From positions 124,001 through 188,000 of the forward strand of contig JAQSEB010000050.1 in the NCBI GenBank assembly GCA_030063045.1: a stretch of DNA of 64,000 nt, in the 5' to 3' direction. The position numbers and the translations under genes are program-made. The notes beneath the pieces are model-generated. The model searched no databases. It saw only the letters and a program-made list of their open reading frames with translations, and was not told where the DNA came from. Below, piece after piece: positions 53,429 to 64,000 of the stretch (position 1 is the stretch's first letter; the number at the start of each line of letters is the position of its first letter). Source of the stretch: Pratylenchus scribneri (taxonomy: Eukaryota > Nematoda > Chromadorea > Rhabditida > Pratylenchidae).

Positions 53429-54919
53429 CTAATGACAATTAATTAATTCGGATTTTTTCTTTGCCGCCATTGTCTTCCTATGTTTTCTTCCTTTTAAATG
53501 CATTTCCATTTGATACATTCCCTGCATTTCCAAATCGCAAATTTCACATCGGACTATTTTCTTCACCAATTCCATATAATTCGGTGTTGTGTATAATTCA
53601 TTGATGGGCGGCGATTGCATTAAAATCGGAGAATTTGAGTTCAAAATTTCATCAAAATTTTGGCCATTTAAAAATTTATCAACCAATTCGAATGAAAATG
53701 GAACAATTTTTCCATCAAAATCGTTGGCCACATTCAATGAGACGGATTTTGGAACCTAAAAATTCATTTAAATGATTGGTTGAATGTAAAAAACCTCTCT
53801 AAAATCACCACGATTTACTATTCGACCGTAGAACCATCGGCGTTGACTTTGAGCGTATTGTCGATTTTGTATTTTTAATATTTCGACGCATTCCATCAAT
53901 TTCTTCTTCCCTTCTTCATTTTCTCTCTGCATTTGGTCCAATTTGAGATATGGCAAAAATTCTTTGGGTCCAATGCTTTTCATAATCCCTTCATTTTCGA
54001 CCAATTTGTCATTATTCTGTGCAATTTATTTATTTTAGAAATAAATTTGAAATTGATTTACCTCATCATAAAATTCAATTAATTCCTCCAAAAGTCCCCT
54101 TTCCATCATTTTATCAACCCTCCTATTCAAAGATTCAATGAGAAAATCTTTGGTCGCATCCAAATTGATTAGAAATGTATTTGGAAAACGAAGTGTTCCG
54201 CTATAATGTGAATGAGGCGCTTAAATATTAAAATAGAATATTTTTTGATAATTTAATTTTAACCCGAATTATTTCTCTGCATTTTATGATAATCACTCAT
54301 TTTCTTTCCGGTGGAATAAAAAATTTCCAATGCTCTCAAAATCCTGAATTTATTGTTTCTATGCAGTTTGGATGCAATTTCCTTATCAACGCGTTCCAAT
54401 TCTCCATAAAGTGCATCGGTGGTTGGAAAAAGCTTCTTTAATTGTTGACGAATATTTTCTAAATTTTAGGAAAAAATGAATAATTAAAATAATAATTTAC
54501 TTGATTCTTCCAATTGGTTTTGCACTAAATTATTATCAAATACAATTGCTTCCATATAATAGAACGTTCCGCCCACAAGAATTGGCAATTTTCTTTCATC
54601 CCATATTTTTTGGATAATTTCCAATGCTTTTGTCCTGTATTCATGTAATACATTGATGTTTGTGAAAGGCAAATATCCAATGAGATGATGTCTTATTCCA
54701 TCCATTTGTTCGCCATTCACTTTGTTGGTTGCAATATCCAATCCTGGCTAAAATTTATAAATTTGGAATTAATTCACACTTTATACCTTGGTAAATTTGC
54801 ATTGAATCCGCATTTACGACTTCTCCATTGAATTTTTTGGCAATCGCAATGGCCAGATCACTTTTTCCACATCCAGTACACCCGCAAATTACAAGTAATG
54901 GATTTTTTATTAAAGACAT
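53429..54919 (-). CDS. gro-1: tRNA dimethylallyltransferase (TRIT1/GRO-1, MiaA family)
   Basis: Adds the dimethylallyl group to A37 of certain tRNAs, in mitochondria and cytosol/nucleus. Six minus-strand exons: 54787-54919, 54501-54743, 54264-54458, 54062-54219, 53795-54016, 53429-53755; 425 residues, the usual eukaryotic length. Near the N-terminus is the P-loop [17 protein letters not shown], then [43 protein letters not shown] and KQRR-type tRNA contact region ([17 protein letters not shown]). The C-terminus has a C2H2 matrin-type zinc finger ([20 protein letters not shown]...H), as in eukaryotic members. The symbol follows C. elegans. KATNIP lies 273 bp downstream on the same strand. Confidence 0.95.
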
Positions 54920-55305
54920 TTCTTTTATCTTAATCTTAAATCAAATCATTAATTAATTAATTCGAAAATCGAAATTCGTTCGATAGAAAAAATAACTTAT
55001 CACTTATCAAAATAAAAATAACTAAGAAAAATTAATTAAGATATCAATTACGGTATAAAAAATTAATCAATAACCATAATACCACCGTTAAAAGTTCTAG
55101 GTTAGGTTCTAGCATCTATGATCTATCTATAGCTATAGTTTTAGATTTCAAAATATGAATCTCAAAGTTAATGTGAATAGTTTATGGGAATGGGAAAGTT
55201 TATTGAAAAAAATGGTTAGATTATCAACTTTTCAATCAATATATCACATTAAATATAAAAAACATGTTTGAATTTAGATAATATCTATTTTATATTAGTG
55301 CGACA
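54920..55305. other. Divergent intergenic region, AT-rich
   Basis: It lies between the TRIT1 start and the next plus-strand gene. It contains ATTAATTAATTAATTCG-type AT runs and no gene or obvious repeat. It presumably holds both promoters. Confidence 0.4.
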
Positions 55306-56050
55306 ATGGCGGCTTCTGAAACTCGACATTATGATCGCGAAATGGCAAAAATGGCGAAGATGGTAATTGAATATGCTAATTTGGTACGGGAAAGTAAGAT
55401 GGTATGTGGAATTTTGCTTCTCATCATTAAAAATAATCAATTCTATTTCAGAAAGATGAACATGAACCGAACGGAAGCAAGTATCCTCCATTTCACATAT
55501 CGGTTTTTGCCTTTTTGTCTTTTATTAATTTTGTTTTTTTTAAGGAACTAGTCAAAAAGGATGGTGATTCAAAGCGTCCAATGTCGGAAGAAGAAAAAAA
55601 TGCTGCTCTTCATTTGTATGCAATTTTGAATGAATTCTTCCCACTCAAATTCGAAGTCAACAAACAAGGGATGGTTCAAATTCGAAATGGCACTCCCGAA
55701 TTTGATTTAGAACTTCATGTATGTTTATGAGTAAAAAATACATATGAGAAATGCATCCATTTTAGGATTTGATGTTCAATATGAAATGGAAAACAATGAT
55801 ATCCAAAAAGAATTGGGATGAATCGGAAGAGAATGCAGTTTTGACATTGACATCATTGCATTTTGGAGAGTTGAAGATTGATCGAAACAACGAAGAATGG
55901 GACGGGAAAATTGTGGAAGACTTTGAAGAAAAGGAGGCAAAGAGAGAATTCATGAAGAAACTTGGAAAGCCAACCCTCAATAAAGATGAATTACTGAAGC
56001 GTTTTATTGCCAAAGAAGAGGCAGGCGGTGCTCGAATGAATTTGACTTGA
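55306..56050 (+). CDS. Unrecognised conserved-looking small protein
   Basis: I do not recognise this family. Exons 55306-55401, 55452-55502, 55545-55718 and 55766-56050 give about 200 residues. It is charged and predicted mostly helical, with MAKMAKMVIEYANLVRES at the N-terminus, the central SEEEKNAALHLYAILNEFFP, an Asp/Glu-rich region (LKIDRNNEEWDGKIVEDFEE) and a basic helix near the end (KPTLNKDELLKRFIAKEE). The 42-nt gap 55503-55544 has intron signals (GT...TTTTTTTTAAG) but is also in frame without a stop. If kept, it adds 14 hydrophobic residues. No signal peptide was seen. Confidence 0.7.
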
Positions 56051-56319
56051 TACTTATTCCTTATTGACTTGATACTTATTCCTTTTATTCGATTGTTTTT
56101 ACAACGCTCAATTTTCTCTGATTTCACTTTAAATATTTTTTTTTCAAATCATTCCCCGCAATTAATCTTCCCATTTTATGATCGAATAAAATGAATAAAT
56201 TCGTTGGTTTCAGCAATTCATTTGATTTGTCACACTGTTTATTCAGCCAACATTAAATTTTTTTTGATCGAGAAAAACACATTAATTTTCCCCTTATTAT
56301 TCAACTTTATCCATTGGCA

Positions 56320-57562
56320 ATGAGAAAAGCAGTAAATGACACATTGCAAAGAGTTTTGATGGTACCTCCAAGACATTTTACAGTCCAGGTAATTTAAGCA
56401 AAAATTTACATCTCATTTAAAAATTTTTACAGTATAAAATTAATCCATGGATGAAGGAAAATGTAGCCGTTGATCGACAAAAATCCATACGAGAATGGAA
56501 CTTATTGAAGGCATCAATTGAGGCAGAGGGCGTCAAAGTGCTTACTCTGGATCAGGTTGAGGGATTGCCCGATATGGTATTTTGCTGCAATAGTGGTTAG
56601 TCTGAATTATTCCAATAAATAAATAAAATGTTCAAAAAGGTTTGGTACATGGAAACAAAATTTATTTGTCCCGATATAAACATGCGGAACGGAGTGGCGA
56701 GCAAAAACATTTTGCCGATTTCTACAAACAATTGGGCTTTCGACTGTACGGCACGGATTATCCGGAATATTTTGAGGGCGGCGGCGATGCAGTTTTTTCG
56801 GATCAAAAGACGCTATGGGCTGGTTGGGGCGGACCAAGGACCAATAAAAAGGTAGGGGAGCAATGAATCAAACTGAAAATAATTGAATAAAATAGGCCTA
56901 CGACCACATTCAATCCATGCTTAACGATGATGGAAATGGCAAAGAAAATATTGAAATTGTCTTTTGCGAAATGGTCAGTAATAAATAATATGCGAAGTGT
57001 CGGTCGATAGAAAATAGACTATTCAGAAATGGAAATGACAATTGTTGAAGTTAAGGAGAAATAGGCTAGACTGAGAAAGAATGAAAAGGAAAATGGGGAG
57101 CTTAAATAGTATTACAATATGAAATGGGGAGATGGGGAGAATAGGGAGCAGTATATTACAATAGTACAAATTACACCAATATCATCTTCAGGTCGACCCA
57201 TGTTTTTATCATCTTGATACATGCTTTTGTCCCATCGGAACGGATTCGGCTCTTTGGTATCCGGCCGCCTTTTCATCCAAAACTTGCACTCAAATTCAAA
57301 ATCGACTGCCCCGGGCAATTGCAATCAGCGAAAATGAGGCCCAAAAATTTGTGTGCAATGCAATTTGCATTCGACGGAAAGTGATTGCACCAAAAGGAAT
57401 GGCAGAATCGACCAGGAAAGCATTGATGAAAATTGGGTACAACACGATGGACGTGGAAATGGACGAATTTATGAAGGTTGGTTTTTTAATATTTTTTGGA
57501 ATTAATCCCAAAAATATTTTAAGTCTGGTGGTGCCTGCCAATGTTTGGTGATGCGACTTTGA
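56320..57562 (+). CDS. DDAH/amidinotransferase-superfamily hydrolase
   Basis: Belongs to the guanidine-modifying superfamily that includes dimethylarginine dimethylaminohydrolase. Exons: 56320-56388, 56433-56595, 56640-56851, 56896-56973, 57192-57476, 57524-57562; 281 residues, the expected length. In order: MVPPRHFTVQYKINPWMKEN, GLPDMVFCCNSGLVHGNK (substrate-binding Asp/Asn), ER...E (AERSGEQKHF), YPEYFEGGGDAVF (acidic active-site residue), FYHLDTCFCPIG (catalytic His) and the terminal SGGACQCLVMRL (catalytic Cys). All key residues are present. The substrate is not certain: this branch (INPWM type) is related to, but distinct from, mammalian DDAH. Five ordinary introns show that it is a nematode gene now, whatever its origin. 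Confidence 0.85.
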
Positions 57563-58024
57563 AGAAGGTATCACAAAACTATCAAAAAAAAAAATACTTT
57601 TTAATATTCAATTTAATTGTAAATTTCCTAAAAATTTCAGTTATGTGAAGAAATATTCATTGAAATAAATGATAAATATTTTCCAACATTTTCATTAAAA
57701 CTGAGGAAAAATAGGGGAAAATGTTAGCATTATACGGTATTCCAAAAGGAGCAAACCATCCAGCCATTGGGCCTTTTCCTTGCAAATTATCCGGATTACT
57801 TTTCGTAGGGGAATGAAACACACAAATTAGGCAAAAGCGGCCAAAGAAGCAATTTCATTTGCATCGGTTTTACCCCTCCCTCGCCCTTTGTTTTGGTTTC
57901 CTCCATCAAATTTCTTACTTCCTCCAACCAAATCCGCCGCCATTTTAATCCAATCCTCAAAATCTGTTTTGGCCCCAATTTTCTTCTAAATTTATTTGCC
58001 AATTTCCTTTTCGTTCCCTCTAAA
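57563..58024. other. Intergenic region upstream of the homeobox gene
   Basis: AT-rich 3' flank of the DDAH-like gene, then a C/T-rich stretch (57840-58020) that is probably the homeobox leader. The homeobox frame is open upstream of the chosen ATG back to 57893 but without another ATG in good context. Confidence 0.4.
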
Positions 58025-59787
58025 ATGAGCAATCATGGCGGTGGTGGTTTTTCCTCCTATCTTAATGTTGGAGGAGAAAAAAGAAATAATTCCAATAATG
58101 GAAGTAATCGAGATCAACAGACGATGGCCGCAGCCGCAATGGCAGCAAACTATTGTTTGGGCGGAGGAACAACAACAACAGGATCAGCCAATAGCAGTGG
58201 TGGACATGGAATAAATGGGACAAATGCCAATCCATTCGCAACAATTTACAATAACCAATCACCGAATGGTCAGTTTCATGGGATATACCAAAAACCAAAA
58301 TCTACAAAAAGAATTTAAGGCTAAGTTTAGGCTTTAATGATTTGAATAATAGAACTTTAAGTATTTATTTTAAAAAATTTCAAAGGTTGATTTAAAATTA
58401 ATTTTCTAAATTTTTGTACAGCTTCACAATCAGCAATGGTGGCTGCCGCCCTTGGTCCATTCATGGGCTTTCCCGCTGCTGCTTATGGCATGTCAACGGC
58501 TGCGGCGGCCCATGGCCTCATGTATGGACATTATCAACCACCAAATTCATCCTATTTGATGGCAGCGAATACTCCCACAACAATGGCAAGCAGGTAAAAA
58601 TGAATTATTTAATGGCTAGGTTTAGGCTGGCATAGGTTTATATTTTTTTGAAAATTTTCTACCCAATTACAAAATTTATAGGTCTCGGGTTCGAATTCGC
58701 TCAGAGGAAAATAATTTTTTTCCGGCTTGATAGGCACTTTTATGCATTTTTATACATTACGCTATACATTTCTAGAATCTAGTCTAGATCTAGACCAAAT
58801 GTTTCGAATTTAAATAAAATTTTCCAAATAATCTCCGGCATTTCTTTTCAGAAATGCACTCGTAAGGGATGGACAACCCCACTACGGGAATAGCCATCAA
58901 CAACAATCAATGCATGTTGGGAACAATGAAATCAACGCATTGAACACATCATCGGCCAATGCAATGAATTCCCTTTTTGGCACAGCAAGTTTGGAACATC
59001 AAAATTATTTAGTTTGCAATTTTTCAAATTAAGGTCTACCGTACAAATTGTCGGCGGCCACTTCTTCCACTTCAATTGGCTCCTCTACAGCGGCGATTCT
59101 TTGCTCCACATTGGTGCCCTCCTCCTCCTCTTCTTCTGCCTCACTTCATCAACAGACTCATCAAAATTCATCATCAGTAACAAATTGTGGAATTGGATTG
59201 TTGCCGCCACCGCCCATTTCTCTTCTTTCGGGTCAGTCAATTATTTATATTTAACTCTAGGTTTAGGTTGGTTAGGGTTTATAGATTTTAGTAAAAAAAT
59301 TTGAAAATTTTCTAACCAATTGAAGGACCTATGTTACCCTCAATTATTGAATTCTTTAGGATTTTGCCATCCTCCAGGAAATCCAAATGAACGAAGGAAG
59401 CAACGTAGAATCCGGACCACATTCAGTTCGGCCCAATTACGGGAATTGGAGTCCACTTTTGGCGATACACATTATCCGGACATCTACATGCGAGAAGAAT
59501 TGGCATTACGGGTGGAATTGACGGAAGCACGAGTCCAGGTGAAATTAATTTAATAAAAAAACCCAAAATTTTTTTTAAAGGTTTGGTTCCAAAATCGAAG
59601 GGCAAAATGGAGAAAACATGAAAAATTGCGCAAAATGAAGGAGGACGCCGTGATGGGCGGAGTTCAATGTGTGTCCAGCACAAACATTTGTGGAATGCCA
59701 TCCAACCAAAATGGAGGAGGAATAAATTGTGGAAATTTGGGCGGAGGATTTGATGATGCAAAAATTGATAATAAACCAGAATTTTAA
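58025..59787 (+). CDS. Paired-like homeodomain transcription factor (PHOX2/CEH-17-like)
   Basis: Six exons: 58025-58268, 58422-58593, 58852-58988, 59034-59231, 59360-59538, 59581-59787; 378 residues. The homeodomain is in exons 5-6: [40 protein letters not shown] and [15 protein letters not shown], with Gln at position 50. The [10 protein letters not shown] arm and PDIY-REELAL helix are closest to PHOX2 and C. elegans CEH-17, which act in neuron specification and axon growth; the assignment among paired-like factors is inference. The N-terminal two-thirds is Gly/Ser/Asn/Ala/Gln-rich with runs such as [20 protein letters not shown]. The intron inside the homeodomain (before VWFQ) is at the site usual for this class. 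A SINE-like copy lies in intron 2. Confidence 0.88.
58600..58795 (+). repeat. SINE-like copy in homeobox intron 2
   Basis: GGTCTCGGGTTCGAATTCGC (box B at 58688-58698) is followed by TCAGAGGAAAATAAT and a tail ACATTACGCTATACATTTCT. Its 5' part (CTAGGTTTAGGCTGG...TTGAAAATTTTCTA) recurs at 59260-59325 in intron 4, which looks like a second, truncated copy. Confidence 0.7.
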
Positions 59788-60144
59788 CACAAAAATGGAT
59801 CCTATTAAATTGTAATTTGCTTTTTTTGGATAATATATTAATGAGTGGATAAAACTTGTATTATTTCTCCAAAGTCTCAATTCTTTTGGATTATGGATGT
59901 ACAGTTGAGGAAGTAAGCATACACTTTTTTTTCAATTTTTTATTGTGTAATCAACAAAACATAACAATTTAAATGGAGAAAGAGGAGTAGATGGTTAACT
60001 ATTCTCCACCATAGTCATTCAACAAAAAAAGGCAGAAATATAGTCTTTCTCCAAAAAAATCAACACAAAACATCATTCTTGATAGCAGGAATTTGGGAGC
60101 CCAATGTTTGACAGCTTGGTGGGGCTCCGGCCTTTGCGCCGTAT
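59788..60144. other. Convergent 3' region between homeobox and RPS20 genes
   Basis: AT-rich, presumably the two 3' UTRs. No gene or repeat was seen. Confidence 0.4.
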
Positions 60145-60921
60145 TCAACTGCTTTGCTCGGCGATGGTCACCTCCACATCGACGCCCGGCTCGATTGAGA
60201 TCCCCGTGATTTTCTTGAGCACATCACTTGGACTTTGCAAATTGATGATACGTTTATGGATACGCATCTGCAAATCAAAAAGTTATTAAAAATCCATTTT
60301 ATTCAAGAATATTTATGATAATGAACCTACATTCTATAACCTATGCAGTTCAAGTCAACTATTTGCAAAAGTAAAGAGAGGACCCTTAAAATCTTCTTTA
60401 TAAACCATTGCCATCCCTAAACCTTATCTCATCAATAACTTAAGAGCTTTAATGCAAATCTAATGGTCCCGGTCCGGTCCTTCACTTTTGGAAATTCGTA
60501 GACTTGGTTGCTGATACTTGAATGAACCACTAAGTTCGCAGTTCCAATAATATTTTTTGTTTGTCTAGTATAGTAGATCAAACCTGAAAGCGGTCCCATG
60601 TTTTGGATCCTTCGCCACAAGGAGTTTTGCGAGTTGTGATGCGCAGAACTTTGGTCGGCATTCGAACAGGTCCCTTCACGACCAAATGTTCCTCCTTGGC
60701 TCCACGAATCAATTGCTCGCAGACTTAAAATACAATTTTTTACTTCCTAATCGTTTCATTAAAATTGGGAAACCTTTCTCCAAAGACTTCACATTTTGCG
60801 AGGTCAATGTAATGCGAATGCGTTCAGTCACTTGCGGCTCCTGCTGCTTATCATCTTTGTAGTAAGCCTAAATTTATGAAATATTGGTTAATTTTGGCAA
60901 CTAATCAATTAAATTTACCAT
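60145..60921 (-). CDS. rps-20: 40S ribosomal protein S20 (uS10)
   Basis: Component of the small ribosomal subunit head. Minus-strand exons: 60919-60921 (the ATG alone), 60774-60867, 60584-60723, 60145-60267; 119 residues, the same as human RPS20. The core includes [40 protein letters not shown] and [20 protein letters not shown], and the end is [18 protein letters not shown]. The first coding exon carries only the start codon. A second possible start would drop the MAYYKD leader, so the split ATG is preferred. Confidence 0.96.
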
Positions 60922-61843
60922 GATTGCTGTGTTGATTTGGAGTCGATTTGAATTAAATTGAATAATATGTTTCTTTTTCTTTTAGATTTTCTGTGTTCTG
61001 ATATATCCAGATTGAGAAGCTAAAAATGAATTTATTAATTTAATTTGAGTTGAATGAATGCTAATAACAATTATAGTTTAAGCATCTACTAAATCTAAAA
61101 GTTAGGAACCTAATAAGACAAGTTTTTTCCACTCTTCTCTGAAAATTTTTTATTCTTTTTTAAAAAGTCGATCATCAAATATTTGAATTAACGTCAATAA
61201 TGTCATTTTGATTGAGCCTGTTATATTTCTTTATGCCTCCAATTTTATACACATGTTTCTTTTTCTTAATTTCTTTTTACACATTTTCTAACATTTCTAT
61301 GTTCATCTCGTCTACCACACTATTTTCATAAAAAGTAATACTCTACTCTAAGCTCTAAGATCAAGATAAGACAAAACGACCAAAACAGCGCGGAGTTCGA
61401 GTTAATCGAATCGACCGATGACCGAACAAACGCGGCAATTTGTTGGGGCTTGGGGGTCCAAAAATTCTTGGGTCAAATAAACCACCGGCAGTCGGGGTTG
61501 GGTTGATTCTCGATTCATTTCATATTTCGGAAATTCATTTTAATTTTCAAGTTCTAGTTCCTTAATGTTAACTACTTTTTATCAATCGATACAATAATTT
61601 ACATGATAATCATAATCCGATAACAAATATAAAAAACAAAATATTTTAATTTTTTTAAAGAACTTTAGTTTTGCAGCAGCTCTTTAGGTTAACGTTTACT
61701 TTTACTAGATTATGGCTAGCTTTTCGGTTCACCATCCTTTTCCATTTACTTTTGGAAGGAAGTAGACTAAGTTCCCATTTTTAATAAATTTCAGAATTAT
61801 TTTCAGAGAAAAATAAACTAAACGTGCGAAGAAAAGTTTGACA
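60922..61843. promoter_or_regulatory. Divergent promoter region between RPS20 and ubiquitin-eL40
   Basis: AT-rich, with no gene. Both flanking genes are ribosomal, so shared regulation is likely. A GC-richer patch at 61385-61510 stands out but matches no motif I know. Confidence 0.4.
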
Positions 61844-62380
<537 letters not shown>

Positions 62381-62634
62381 AGAATACACAAAATTGGATT
62401 ATGCCAATGGATGATTGGATGGACGATGAAATATTATGAATTTCGTTATTCTTGTTGAGATTAAAAATTAAATAAAAATATGTTTTGTTATTTTTGATCA
62501 TTTATGAAATTCATTGATTATTATTTGATCAATTATTATATCTAATATTTTACATTTGAATGATTTATTCAAAACATCATTTTGCAGCATTTGATCTCAT
62601 CAACAAATAAACAAAAGCAAAGCAGCAAACAAAT

Positions 62635-63955
62635 ATGTCCGACGATGAAGTTAGTCATTTAAATATAATTTTATATTTTGGTTGGGATAGAAAAGGGGAC
62701 TAGACAAAAGTTAGGTTAGGTAAATTTTCTATATGAATAAGAACATGATGTTTAGCAACCTGCTACAAAAGATATGCAAACCAAATGGCCTAAAACCTCA
62801 AGACCTATAATCTAAAAAAGACCTGATGAAGATTAAGACTAACATCTATAACTCGAAAAACCTACTTTACTGTTTAGGAATAAGTTTAGGTTTTGGTCTA
62901 GAATTAGGGTTTAGCTTAGCTATTAGTACTTGGGAAAATTGTATAAGAAATGGCACCATAAAATGAAGAATGAACATACAATTTAAAAACATAAATGATC
63001 ATTTTGTTTAGGTATAGGCTATTTTGAGTTCAAATTCATTTCATTCAACAAAAACATTCCTTTAAATTTAAAGGTGAGCACCGACAATAAGAAAAATGAG
63101 GAAATGAGCGATGAATCGGATGACTCTGACACGGATGAGGTTTATGAGGTTGAAAGTGTGTTGAAGGAGCGTGGCAAGGGAAAAAATAAGGAATACTTGG
63201 TAGGAAAAGTGGGAATAATTTGGGATTTTAAAAATTAATTTTCAAGGTTCGCTGGAAGAATTATGGGCCTAAATGGGATACCTGGGAGCCGGAAGCCAAC
63301 TTGGAAGGAGCCAAAGAAGCCTTGAACAAATTCCTGCAGTCGAAGACCAATGGCAGTGCATCGGGTGGTTCGGGTGGAAAGGCCAAAGGAACAAAACGAG
63401 GAAGCACCAGCACTAGTTCAATGGTAAGTAAATGAAAATGGTACTTATCCGGACCCAAAGAATTGTTACTATTCATATTTGGTTGTAAAATTTCAAAAAA
63501 AAATACTATGGTTTAGAACTTTTGACTGTACGGTAACACTTATTGAATACCACCTTTTTTCGTTGAATGATAGAAATTAGACCTGGAATATAAAATAGAA
63601 TGTATAAAAAAACATAAAAATGAGAACCAACACGGAAAAAATTATTGTCCTCGGAGCGAATTCGAACCCGAGACCTAAATTTTTTAAAAGTACTCCCTTT
63701 TTGAAAATTTTAAAAAATTTTAATGGACGGAAAAATTTAATAAAAATGCATATTTCAGACACCAAAGAACAAAAGTGGAGGAAAAGGTGGCCGTGGGAGT
63801 GGAAGTTCGAATGCGCCAAAACGAGTGGACAAGGAGGAATTGGACAGTGACAATGAAGAGGACGAAGAAGATGGAGAAGAAGAAGGAGGGGAAAGCCAAG
63901 AAAGTGACGGCGAATTCGAACCCACTCAACCGAAGAAGAAGAAAACAATGGCCGG
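62635..63955 (+). CDS. Chromodomain protein, HP1/CBX-like (3' end outside window)
   Basis: Chromodomains bind methylated histone tails. Exons: 62635-62649, 63074-63199, 63247-63423, 63759-63955, then a donor (GG/gtgaga). The acidic N-terminus (SDESDDSDTDE) is followed by the chromodomain: VYEVESVLKERGKGKNKEYL, VRWKNYGPKWDTWEPEANL and EALNKFLQSK. The aromatic cage residues Tyr, Trp and Tyr are at the expected places. After it come a Gly/Ser/Lys-rich hinge and an acidic stretch then PKKKKTM, possibly a nuclear localisation signal. Whether a chromoshadow domain follows cannot be seen. A SINE-like copy lies in intron 3. The long first intron has only 15 coding bases before it. Confidence 0.9.
63560..63710 (-). 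repeat. SINE-like copy in the chromodomain gene
   Basis: On the minus strand: GGTCTCGGGTTCGAATTCGC (box B 63658-63668), then TCCGAGGACAATAAT and the tail ATACATTCTATTTTATATTC. This is the same order as at 51.9 and 58.7 kb. Confidence 0.75.
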
Positions 63956-64000
63956 GTGAGATTTAAACATTTTAATTAATTAATTAATTTTTTTTAAGTA

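Overview
The window is nuclear DNA of a nematode. It carries about a dozen intron-rich protein-coding genes with short AT-rich introns, on both strands, together with many repeats. Several introns start with GC instead of GT, two of them forced by reading frame. This trait, which I recall being reported as frequent in Globodera, and the overall gene content make a plant-parasitic tylenchid (cyst-nematode relative) the best guess. The species itself cannot be fixed from sequence alone.

Layout. 0.3-11.1 kb (+): the 3' part of a DDX60-like Ski2-family RNA helicase; two of its introns hold the same satellite in opposite orientation. 12.0-13.9 kb (+): the 5' part of a haspin-like kinase gene that stops after the ATP-binding lysine. 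11.1-15.6 kb is otherwise packed with foldback elements, an inverted-repeat block with TTAGGG-like runs, and short hairpins that show compensatory base changes. 15.8-17.2 kb (-): a weak, possibly decayed gene. 17-22.6 kb: C/T-rich non-coding DNA. 22.7-34.1 kb (+): a KASH-domain outer-nuclear-membrane protein with large introns, one of which contains a 35-bp tandem array. 35.8-36.6 kb (+): a 5-hydroxyisourate hydrolase. 39.5-45.2 kb (+): a TULP4-type WD40/tubby protein. 45.5-45.9 kb (-): a small secreted glycine-rich protein. 46.4-47.3 kb (-): the mitochondrial ATP synthase OSCP subunit. 48.0-49.7 kb (+): a CSRNP nuclear protein. 50.0-53.2 kb (-): a KATNIP homologue. 53.4-54.9 kb (-): the tRNA isopentenyltransferase (TRIT1/GRO-1). 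55.3-56.05 kb (+): an unrecognised protein. 56.3-57.6 kb (+): a DDAH/amidinotransferase-family enzyme. 58.0-59.8 kb (+): a PHOX2/CEH-17-like homeobox gene. 60.1-60.9 kb (-): ribosomal protein S20. 61.8-62.4 kb (+): ubiquitin-eL40. 62.6 kb to the end (+): a chromodomain (HP1/CBX-like) protein that continues past the window.

The genes do not form one pathway. They are a mix of housekeeping (OSCP, RPS20, ubiquitin-eL40, TRIT1), nuclear/chromatin (KASH, CSRNP, chromodomain, haspin fragment, homeobox), cilium-associated (KATNIP, TULP4 family) and metabolic genes. Repeats are the most unusual content: a tRNA-derived SINE-like family sits in the introns of many of these genes, a foldback (MITE-like) family clusters near 12-14.5 kb, and three intronic satellites are present.

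Exon boundaries were read by eye from splice signals, with reading frame carried across each junction, so single-base errors are possible.
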